Shown here: piece after piece, positions 1-5,874 of the stretch | Layout: each line of letters starts with the position of its first letter | How positions within the stretch are numbered: position 1 is the first letter of the stretch | From: JBFLVQ01 sp040758525 | GTDB lineage: Bacteria > Acidobacteriota > Blastocatellia > Chloracidobacteriales > JADJPF01 | DNA length: 5,874 nucleotides | Direction of reading: 5' to 3' | Assembly: GCA_040758525.1 (NCBI GenBank) | Contig: JBFLVQ010000605.1 | Location: 1-5,874 of the forward strand | The notes under the pieces: generated by a model | Told to the model about the DNA's origin: nothing | Databases searched by the model: none | The model's input: only the letters and a program-made list of their open reading frames with translations | Position numbers and translations under genes: made by a program

Positions 1-22
1 AAATGCTAAGAGGGATAGGTTT

Positions 23-3000
23 ATGTTCTTTCTACAAGTTTCTTCCTATAGGCTTTTTGTCTGTAAAGACAGATGCTGGCGCTTAACAAAGCAACCCTTA
101 CTCATTTTCAAACTAATACTGACTTATCTTCTCCTTACATCGGTGGGAACGGCAGCACAAGGACAGTCGGCAGGCTCCACTTCTGCCAATCTTGCTGGCA
201 CGGTGTCTGATGAACAAGGGGGATTAGTTGGAAGCGCAGTTGTTACAGTACGCAATGTACATACCAATATAAGGCGCGAAATTGTCACGGACTCAGAAGG
301 AGAATTTTTCATTTCACAGCTTCCCCCTGGCCACTACAAGATGGCCATTGAAAAAGAAGGTTTCGCTTCCCAAACTCGCTCTTTCGATTTAGAGCTTGGT
401 AGGACTATACTCTTCAATTTTATCCTTAGTATTGATAAGACAGAGGAGGTTGTCGAAGTTAAATCGCAAAATCTTACCTTACTAGGACAGACTGAGAACA
501 GTACAAATATTGATGGCACGCGTATAGATACATTGCCAATCAATCGTCGTGACTTTCTTGATTTTTCTCTCACGGCTGCGCGTGTTTCTGTTGATCGCCT
601 ACCTTCCCAGGGTGTGTTTGCCTCTTCTGGACTCTCCTTTAATGGGCAATCGGGGCGTTTCAATAACATTACGATTGATGGTCTAGACAACAACGATCCT
701 GGACCAGGTGCCGTTCGCTCCATTTACAGTCAGGCGGCGGTACAAGAATTTCAAGTTGTTTCCGATAGTTATTCGGCGGAGTTTGGGCGTGCGCTTGGGG
801 GCATAATCAATATCGTCACGAAATCGGGTAGTAATGAATTCCATGGTAGTCTCTTCTCTTTTCTGCGCAACGATGAGTTAAGCGCGCGCAACGCCTTTGC
901 CAATATTGATCCGCAGTTCGCGCAGTACCAATTTGGTGCCACCTTTTCCGGCCCGATAAAGCAGGATAGGGTTTTCTTTTTCACTGCCTTTGAGCGCCTA
1001 TCTGTAAGACAGAATAATATTGTTACAATCAGCAACGAATCGATCACATCAGCACGCCAGCAAGGATTTCTACTTCGCAATGGTCCAATCCCTTTTTCCA
1101 TTGGTACAACCTCGCTGCTGGCTCGTGGGGACGTACGGCTAACACCCAACGATAATCTTTTTGTCCGTTTCAATGCCAGCTCTACCTTTAATGATGGTTT
1201 TGAACCTTTTGGCGGACTCATTGGCGATACTAGTAGTGGCAAGCAGAGGCTCAAAGATAAATCGCTTGCCATCAACAACACCTATATCAATGCAAGTCGG
1301 CAGTGGGTTAATGAAACCCGGTTCCTTTTTGGCAGGCGAAAACAGCAAGTGCTTCCTCTCGACGATGGTCCACAGGTTCGCATTCTCGCACCAGAAGGGC
1401 TGATTGGCTTTGGACGTGGAGCAGTTCTGCCACAAGTACGTCTACAGAACGATTATCAGATCGTCAACAATACCACACTATCGCGTGGGCGTAACCAGAT
1501 CCGTTTTGGCGTTGATTATCTCTATTTAAGCGTGCCAAAGAAGAATCTCTCACTTTTTCCTGGTGGTTTTGCTTTCTTCCGACCTTTCGATTTCACTACC
1601 TTGTTGGACCGTAGCGGATTACCTACTTTCACAGCCTTAGAGAGTTTTGACCCACGTCTGCGTACCCCGGCACAACGCGCCTTTTTAACAACTCTGGGAG
1701 CACAACTACCCAACCTCTTCCCAGGTTTTCCACGCCAATTGCCGCTTGCCGAATTAGCTTTTCCTGATGTTTACATACAAGGATTTGGAGATACGAAACT
1801 GGGCAGTCTGGTAAGGCAATTTTCTGCCTTTTATCAGCAAGATATCAAGCTGGCGACAAGAATGCTGTTGAAAGCAGGCCTGCGTTACGACCTGAATCGA
1901 GTCATCTTCATCCCAAAGAACAATGGTAATCTGAGTCCACGTCTCGCCTTCTCTTACCAAATACCTAATGCCAATCTAATTCTGCGTGGATCATATGGAC
2001 TCTTTTTCGGTGTACCGCTGATTGAAGGTATATTTGAAAGCGAAGCTACTATTTCGGGTGCTTATAATATTGCTATCCTACCGTTCCCTTTCTCTATAAC
2101 TGCCTATGCCCAGCCAGGACGCCATTTTCCTAACTCGGATCGTCTTCCTGCTGATTTAAATTTCATTCTTCAATTGAGCCGTATTTTTCCTTTTGACTCG
2201 AATACCCGTAACAGTTATACACAGCAGGCAAGCTTAGGTTTAGGCTACCAGTTTAAGGCAAATGCAATCTCATTGAATTATCAGTTTGTGAGAGGAATCA
2301 AGCTTCCCGCCTTGCGTAATATCAATCCGATTATAAATTCTGTGCCAGGCAATCCTATACTGGGTGCAATAACAGGAAGGATCGATCCCAAACGTGGCGA
2401 TGTACTGGAATTGGAAACCGCTTTTGACAGCTACTACCATAGCTTTACAATTGAGTTCTATCGTCCTTTCATTAACAGAATAGGATTGCTGGTGAGTTAC
2501 ACGTTCTCTAAAGCGATCGATAATTTCACAGATGTGCGCCCAGATTTGCAGGAGACTGCCAACCCGCTGGATCTGAGTGGCGAACGAGGACTCTCCTTAC
2601 AGGACATACGCAACCGCTTTGTCTTTTCAGGTATTTGGAAACTCAATTATGGGCGTAATCCACTACTGCGCAATTACCAACTTGCTGCGATCATTACGTT
2701 AGAGTCAGGGCAACCATACAATCTGCTTACTGGTATAGATATAGACGGTAATGGGGATTTTCTACCTGGCGATCGGCCAACAAGCATCGCACGTAACGCA
2801 GGTATTAAGCCAGGGTTTGCAAATATTGATCTACGACTTAGCCGCAATTTTACAGTAGAAGATCGATTTAAGGGTGAAATTATTGCCGAAGTCTTTAATC
2901 TTTTTAACCGTGTCAACATAAGTGAAGTGGACCGCTTCTTTCCACCCGATGTGCAAGGCAATTTTACGCTGCCACCAAAAAAGGATGGGCGCTTCATTGT

Positions 3001-3070
3001 ACCGCGCACACGCCATCGAAACGCCTTTACTGCGCGGCAATTCCAGCTTGGCTTACGATTTACATTCTGA
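23..3070 (+). CDS. Oar-like TonB-dependent outer-membrane receptor with N-terminal carboxypeptidase-regulatory-like domain
   Basis: An outer-membrane beta-barrel transporter of the TonB-dependent receptor superfamily; the substrate cannot be read from the sequence. Residues 1-24 form an unusually long basic n-region, about 25-45 (LIFKLILTYLLLTSVGTAA) are a Sec signal core with likely cleavage near A44/A45, and about 54-135 are a CarboxypepD_reg-like fold (LAGTVSDEQGGLV, then SEGEFFISQLPPGHYKMAIE). A weak TonB-box-like TEEVVEV lies at 140-146. The plug is about 150-270, with ITIDGLDNND, QEFQVVSDSYSAEFGRALGG and NIVTKSGSNEFHG. The barrel follows, including FNLFNR near the end, and the last residue is Phe in FQLGLRFTF, as expected for Bam-dependent barrels. 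The 1015-residue length is normal for the Oar-like family. The ATG at 23 follows a purine-rich AGAGGGATAGG; no later ATG, GTG or TTG would keep the whole signal peptide. No SusD-like partner is visible. The gene looks intact. Family assignment is firm, substrate unknown. Confidence 0.93.
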   Translation: MFFLQVSSYRLFVCKDRCWRLTKQPLLIFKLILTYLLLTSVGTAAQGQSAGSTSANLAGTVSDEQGGLVGSAVVTVRNVHTNIRREIVTDSEGEFFISQLPPGHYKMAIEKEGFASQTRSFDLELGRTILFNFILSIDKTEEVVEVKSQNLTLLGQTENSTNIDGTRIDTLPINRRDFLDFSLTAARVSVDRLPSQGVFASSGLSFNGQSGRFNNITIDGLDNNDPGPGAVRSIYSQAAVQEFQVVSDSYSAEFGRALGGIINIVTKSGSNEFHGSLFSFLRNDELSARNAFANIDPQFAQYQFGATFSGPIKQDRVFFFTAFERLSVRQNNIVTISNESITSARQQGFLLRNGPIPFSIGTTSLLARGDVRLTPNDNLFVRFNASSTFNDGFEPFGGLIGDTSSGKQRLKDKSLAINNTYINASRQWVNETRFLFGRRKQQVLPLDDGPQVRILAPEGLIGFGRGAVLPQVRLQNDYQIVNNTTLSRGRNQIRFGVDYLYLSVPKKNLSLFPGGFAFFRPFDFTTLLDRSGLPTFTALESFDPRLRTPAQRAFLTTLGAQLPNLFPGFPRQLPLAELAFPDVYIQGFGDTKLGSLVRQFSAFYQQDIKLATRMLLKAGLRYDLNRVIFIPKNNGNLSPRLAFSYQIPNANLILRGSYGLFFGVPLIEGIFESEATISGAYNIAILPFPFSITAYAQPGRHFPNSDRLPADLNFILQLSRIFPFDSNTRNSYTQQASLGLGYQFKANAISLNYQFVRGIKLPALRNINPIINSVPGNPILGAITGRIDPKRGDVLELETAFDSYYHSFTIEFYRPFINRIGLLVSYTFSKAIDNFTDVRPDLQETANPLDLSGERGLSLQDIRNRFVFSGIWKLNYGRNPLLRNYQLAAIITLESGQPYNLLTGIDIDGNGDFLPGDRPTSIARNAGIKPGFANIDLRLSRNFTVEDRFKGEIIAEVFNLFNRVNISEVDRFFPPDVQGNFTLPPKKDGRFIVPRTRHRNAFTARQFQLGLRFTF

Positions 3071-3094
3071 GGAATTTCAGTAGATCGCAAAGCG

Positions 3095-3562
3095 CTAAAC
3101 ATAATGAAAACAATCCTCTAATGGATAACCAACGGATAGCTTATGAGAAGTGCAAAGATGCTGTTTGCAGATACTGGAAATCCAATCAAGCATCTGTTCC
3201 AAACTAAAAACAGTAGCGCGAAGTTGACGACTACCCTGACAGGGCACAGCAACAACAGTCCAGTGCAGGTAGGCCCAGAGATTTCTCAACATAAAAGCAA
3301 TGGCGACAAATAGCATTCTCAATACCGGTGAGCGAGATGAAGTACGACCACGAGGTTGGTGCATTTGTCTATGGCTGGTTTCTATGCCAAAGCGGCGACT
3401 GTAAATTTCAGCTATATCTTTAAGCTCTGTCCTGATTCCAAAAACAGCAAAGGCAAGCATCCTACGCCCTCTACGCTGCATACGACCTGCCCAGTTTTTT
3501 GCTACTACTGCAACAGTAAAGCTTATCTGGCCTGCCTTCTGACTTCTCATTGTATAGGTAGT
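3095..3562 (-). pseudogene. DDE transposase C-terminal fragment (ISH3/IS4-type-like), 5' part missing
   Basis: Remnant of a cut-and-paste transposase. The open frame runs from an ATG at 3613 to a TAG at 3095 (172 codons), but only about codon 18 onward reads like transposase; the first 17 codons are the istB start read out of frame. Visible family features, numbered in that frame, are TYTMRSQKAGQISFTVAVV (19-37), FAVFGI (55-60), and the Y-x2-R-x3-E signature IYSRRFGIE with Y71, R74 and the presumed catalytic E78. These are followed by RGRTSSRSPVLRMLFVAIAF and NLWAYLHW (111-118). The first two catalytic aspartates should lie in the missing N-terminal half, so the protein cannot be active. It is convergent with the TonB-receptor gene and ends 24 bases from that gene's stop. 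I recognise the family from the motif around E78; the exact IS family (ISH3 versus other IS4-like groups) is uncertain. I could not identify a terminal inverted repeat at the left edge. Confidence 0.72.
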
Positions 3563-3641
3563 CCAATGTAGGCAGACGCAATTGCTTACAATACTGCTGG
3601 ACCATCGCCTCATCTAAACTTGCTTCCAATGCTCTACTCAT
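3563..3641 (-). pseudogene. istB: IS21-family istB, N-terminal stub only
   Basis: The ATG at 3641-3639 overlaps the istA stop (3640-3638) in an ATGA arrangement, the coupling typical of istA-istB. The translation begins MSRALEASLDEAMVQQYCKQ and continues LRLPTLD, which matches the extreme N-terminus of IstB helper ATPases (the LRLP region). After roughly codon 26-27 the sequence stops resembling IstB and switches to the DDE transposase fragment in another frame. Continuing in the istB frame gives nonsense and a TAG at 3473-3471, for 56 codons in all. The entire AAA+ ATPase domain (Walker A and B) is absent, so no helper protein is made from this copy. The family call rests on position, overlap and the short N-terminal match. 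Confidence 0.7.
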
Positions 3642-5167
3642 CTGCTTACCTCCAATAATTGATTGTAAGGAGTTATTGTAGGCAATGGTCGCTGATACTG
3701 GCTCAAGATACCTACATCAATAAGTTCTGCCACTTGGTGTGTTAGTTCATTGGATGTCAGCAAATGGCGAATTGCGGCGACATCACAACAACCAAACTCC
3801 AACACTTTGCTGATAGCCTGTTGGAGCTGCTGATAACTATATTTACGACCCAGTTGCAACAATTCAATCATGGCTTTGCTACCATTTTGTTTACCTAAAC
3901 GCTCTTGTAACGCTTGCCATAGTTGATCAAATTCTGCTGTCCAACACCCTGATTTGCGCCATTGTTGTAAAGGTTTTGAACCCAGAAATGCTCCTGGTTT
4001 ATGTTCAAGCACATCAAGATAGTGTTCAAGATCGAGAATTTCCTGTCCTCGCTGATAGCATCGCTCATGACGAGCAATTAGTTTTCCTTGATAGCATAAC
4101 TCAACAAAATTCGGTAATAATCGTGCCATCACTTTTATGCCAGCTTTGACAGGCACAGACTACCAATTATTGCGCAACTTTACCCGAGCCTTGTTATCGA
4201 CTATGGGAAAACTTATTTCTGCCAATTCAAATCGCTCGTTTGCCAATGCTAACAGATGCTCACGTTCTATTAGCATTCCTGCACCAACAGACTGCTCTCG
4301 GTGTGCTATCATACGGTTTTGATCTTCACGACAAGCTACTAATAATTGTTCGTTTAGTGAAGCTAAGTCTTTTGCTACTGGTACAGGCACAAAATGATTA
4401 CGACGAAAGTATCCCACTTCTGCTTCCACTCCACCTTTTTCATTTCCCTTTTGAGGATTACAGAATTCTGAAGCGAATTTCCAATGCGAGCGAAATGCAA
4501 TAAAGCGAGTGTTTTCTTCTCTACTATGCCCTCGTAAGATCTTCTTTATCGCACTTTTCAAGTTGTCATAGCGAAGGCGATGAGGCACACCACCAAAATA
4601 CTCAAAGCCTAATTCGTGTGCTTCAAAGAAAGCTTGTTGTGTAGCTCTGAGATAAGCCCGATGAAATGCTGCTCCTGAAGCCATACTGCGCATCGAGAAA
4701 ACTTCAACTGTTTGCATTTCTCCATTTAATTGAGCAATCGCTTGATACCAATCTACTTGTGCTTCTACGCCCCAATCATAGTGTTGAGGCACAAAACTCT
4801 CTCTGCCTATCAGCCCTAATACCTGTTTGCGCATTGAAACATAATGTCGTACCGATGATTCAGATAAACTAATTTCTGGTTTCTCTGCTCTTATCCTTTG
4901 ATAAATCCGATGCGCTGTATGACGCTGCTTACGAGGGGCATTGCGGTCTGATATCAGTATGGCTTCTATGAAATCTTTCACTTGATCGATCTTTGGTCGT
5001 TGCCACTGTCGAGGTTTTCTTGTTGGTGGTAACGCATTTGCTATTGCTTGTCTCACTAATCTTCTATGCACACCTAATTTCTTTGCTACTCCTTTGATGG
5101 TTCCTTCACCAAATTCATACTCTCTGCGTATTTCTTCAAATAGTTTCACTTTTACACTCCATTCCAT
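3638..5167 (-). pseudogene. istA: IS21-family transposase IstA, interrupted by one in-frame amber codon
   Basis: Reads as one continuous frame broken only by TAG at 4162-4160. The frame opens at an ATG at 5179, but the in-frame ATG at 5167 is preferred: GGAGGG at 5177-5172 sits 4 bases before it, and starting there puts the N-terminus next to the helix-turn-helix as in relatives. Numbering from 5179: an HTH about 15-50 (IKGVAKKLGVHRRLVRQAI), then a DDE integrase core with D143 in AQVDWYQA, D205 in RLRYDNLKSA and E252 in KGGVEAEVGYFRRN. The upstream part ends VKLRNNW at 339; after the TAG the frame resumes SVPVKAGIKV and holds the C-terminal Mu-type beta-barrel region (IARHERCYQRG, EHYLDVLEHKPGAFLGSKPL). 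With the stop ignored the product would be about 509 residues, a usual IstA length. The catalytic core lies before the stop; the C-terminal domain is lost unless the amber is suppressed or an in-frame GTG at 4156 is used to restart. Confidence 0.88.
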
Positions 5168-5213
5168 ACAGCCCTCCATCCGTTTCTTTGTGGTTATAGA
5201 GTAGCTGTTTTTG

Positions 5214-5242
5214 GTTATGGGTGGGCCATTTTACTTTGCCAA
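5214..5242 (-). promoter_or_regulatory. Candidate sigma70-type promoter for istA
   Basis: On the minus strand TTGGCA (5242-5237; 5 of 6 to TTGACA) is separated by exactly 17 bases from CATAAC (5219-5214; 4 of 6 to TATAAT), about 45 bases before the preferred istA start. The -35 box lies inside the first terminal 22-bp unit, so IstA bound at its end could occlude the promoter (inference). The boxes are short and could be chance. Confidence 0.3.
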
Positions 5243-5276
5243 AGTGTCCAACCTTCTTTGCCGAAGGTGTATCAAT
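5233..5276. repeat. Two tandem 22-bp units at the IS21 terminus (putative IstA-binding sites)
   Basis: ACTTTGCCAAAG at 5233-5244 recurs as TCTTTGCCGAAG at 5255-5266 (10 of 12 identical), exactly 22 bases later. The following bases also resemble each other (GTGTCCAA against GTGTATCAA, allowing one base of offset). The first unit contains the inverted repeat ACTTTG-C-CAAAGT (5233-5245), the second ACCTTC-n6-GAAGGT (5251-5268). IS21-family ends are known to carry multiple internal repeats bound by IstA, so this is inferred to be the transposase-binding end. The partner end is not in the window. Confidence 0.55.
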
Positions 5277-5524
5277 TTACTCTATCAAACTCAAACCTGG
5301 TAACCGTAATTATTGGAGGTGTCGTTTCTAATTCGGCTGAGTTGGATTTTTAGCTTTTACTGCTGTTTTGTATGACTGGCTGCACTCTGCCAGCATTGGC
5401 GGGTGCGGCTTGGCTAAAATAGTATGTAATGATGGGATGATCAAGATTGGCTCATTCTATCCTTTAGCATCAGGGGCTATCAGTGAAGGCGACCTCGAAC
5501 AGAATTGTATAGAAGGGCAAGCGC
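5277..5524. other. Intergenic stretch with no supportable gene
   Basis: Between the IS21 end and the first small membrane-protein gene. A plus-strand frame is open from the IS end to TAG at 5351-5353 and could be a gene tail cut by the insertion, but it is only about 25 codons long. A second open frame runs on through this region to 5604 (first ATG at 5437), but the ATG has no clear ribosome-binding site, the peptide shows no recognisable composition, and it overlaps the better-supported gene at 5525. No tRNA, terminator hairpin or array was recognised. Confidence 0.5.
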
Positions 5525-5734
5525 ATGATCTTTTACGTCTTGATATACCTCACAATTGGTATCCCGGTAGTTGCGCTGTGCGCGCTGTTCAACAAGTATA
5601 TTGACATAGACGAAGTAGCAATAGAGTTTGGGTTCTTTGTTATCGGCTGGCCGATCATTATCATTGCTCTATTAGCAGAGGCGCTGGTTTTTCTCGCCTC
5701 ATATCTCATTAGACAAATTAAGAAACTCTTCTAG
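5525..5734 (+). CDS. Small two-helix membrane protein, function unknown
   Basis: A 69-residue hydrophobic protein with two predicted membrane segments: about 2-22 (FYVLIYLTIGIPVVALCALF) and about 36-61 (through FFVIGWPIIIIALL and ALVFLASYL). They are joined by a short acidic loop, NKYIDIDE at 23-30, and the protein ends in a basic tail, RQIKKLF. Two helices plus a positively charged C-terminus suggest an inner-membrane hairpin. GAAGGG (5513-5518), 6 bases before the ATG, is a good ribosome-binding site. The stop is a tandem TAG-TAA (5732-5737), and the next gene starts 13 bases later, so the two are probably co-transcribed. I recognise no family. The neighbour shares its pattern, which supports it being a real gene and not a chance hydrophobic frame. 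Small hydrophobic proteins of this kind occur in phages, plasmids and accessory islands, but that is not evidence of function here. Confidence 0.7.
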   Translation: MIFYVLIYLTIGIPVVALCALFNKYIDIDEVAIEFGFFVIGWPIIIIALLAEALVFLASYLIRQIKKLF

Positions 5735-5747
5735 TAAGGAGTTGGCG

Positions 5748-5874
5748 ATGCTTCTTTTGTTGGAAATATACTTGATTATTACTCTGTTGTTTATCGCCTT
5801 GACTGTTCTCTTTACTGCAGATAACAGAGATGATCTCTTTGATTATTTGCTCTTTAGTGTGATCTGGCCAGTAT
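5748..5874 (+). CDS. Small membrane protein, paralogue of the preceding gene, cut by the window end
   Basis: The first 42 codons are visible. AAGGAG (5736-5741) lies 6 bases before the ATG, a near-ideal ribosome-binding site. Residues about 2-22 form a membrane segment (LLLLEIYLIITLLFIALTVLF), followed by a polar acidic loop, TADNRDD (23-29), and then the start of a second hydrophobic stretch ending in VIWPV (38-42). Without gaps it shares I7, Y8, L9, I11, A17, L18, L21 and F22 with the upstream protein; with a two-residue shift the VIWPV here matches the VIGWPI there. It is therefore a tandem duplicate that has diverged. The function is unknown, and the C-terminus lies outside the window. 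Confidence 0.68.
   Translation, partial: MLLLLEIYLIITLLFIALTVLFTADNRDDLFDYLLFSVIWPV

Larger units (their letters stand above)
3563..5276 (-). mobile_element. IS21-family insertion sequence remnant, istB side truncated
   Basis: One terminus with repeated sequence motifs (5233-5276), a candidate promoter, istA and the first codons of istB are present in the canonical order. The rest of istB and the distal terminus are missing at about 3557-3564, where sequence of a different transposase begins. The outer boundary near 5276 is estimated from the last repeat unit and could be off by several bases. With one terminus, a broken istA and almost no istB, the copy should be non-autonomous and probably immobile. 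Confidence 0.75.

Noticed and set aside
769..1281. 170-codon minus-strand open frame
   Set aside because: It lies entirely opposite the receptor plug and barrel; the sense strand explains the sequence fully.
2674..3102. 142-codon minus-strand open frame
   Set aside because: It is antisense to the well-conserved barrel end of the receptor, rich in Arg/Ser/Lys with no recognisable motif, and has no ribosome-binding site support.
3356..3571. Plus-strand open frame opposite the DDE transposase fragment
   Set aside because: It is a shadow of the minus-strand transposase frame, which carries the recognisable Y-x2-R-x3-E motif.
4137..4503. Plus-strand open frames opposite istA
   Set aside because: They are antisense to conserved IstA motifs and have no independent evidence.
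5276..5331. Peptide YSIKLKPGNRNYWRCRF resembling the start of a phage integrase
   Set aside because: It hits a TAA at 5329 and another stop soon after; the resemblance is too short, and a competing frame over the same bases is equally plausible.
5437..5604. Plus-strand frame starting at an ATG at 5437 (or a TTG at 5368) and ending at 5604
   Set aside because: No clear ribosome-binding site, no recognisable composition or family, and it overlaps by 80 bases the gene at 5525, which has a good ribosome-binding site and a paralogous neighbour.

Overview
The window looks like a piece of an accessory region from a Gram-negative bacterium of moderate to low GC content. The best lineage guess is Acidobacteriota. 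Its large TonB-dependent transporter has the Oar-like layout (signal peptide, carboxypeptidase-regulatory-like domain, plug, long barrel) that is strongly expanded in that phylum. This is an inference from one gene; the mobile elements and small membrane genes carry no lineage signal I can read.

Layout. Positions 23-3070 (+) hold one apparently complete 1015-residue Oar-like TonB-dependent outer-membrane protein. Only 24 bases after its stop, and convergent with it, lies a wreck of two nested or recombined insertion sequences on the minus strand. Positions 3095 to about 3562 are the C-terminal part of a DDE transposase resembling the ISH3/IS4-type families. From about 3563 to about 5276 there is an IS21-family element: a repeat-bearing terminus (5233-5276), a candidate promoter, istA, and only the first ~26 codons of istB, which are fused to the other transposase fragment. 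istA is otherwise full length but has a TAG codon where the family's conserved Tyr of the NNWYSVP motif should be.

Beyond the IS21 end, 5277-5524 contains no gene I can support. It is followed by two tandem small membrane-protein genes (5525-5734, and 5748 running off the window). Each has a good Shine-Dalgarno sequence, and they are clearly related to each other along their N-terminal halves and at a W-P motif. Their function is unknown to me.

How the parts relate: the transporter appears to be a stand-alone gene. The IS elements are decayed and probably immobile on their own. The small membrane genes form a short co-transcribed array that continues to the right. I do not see a complete novel system. 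The least explained content is the small membrane-protein pair.
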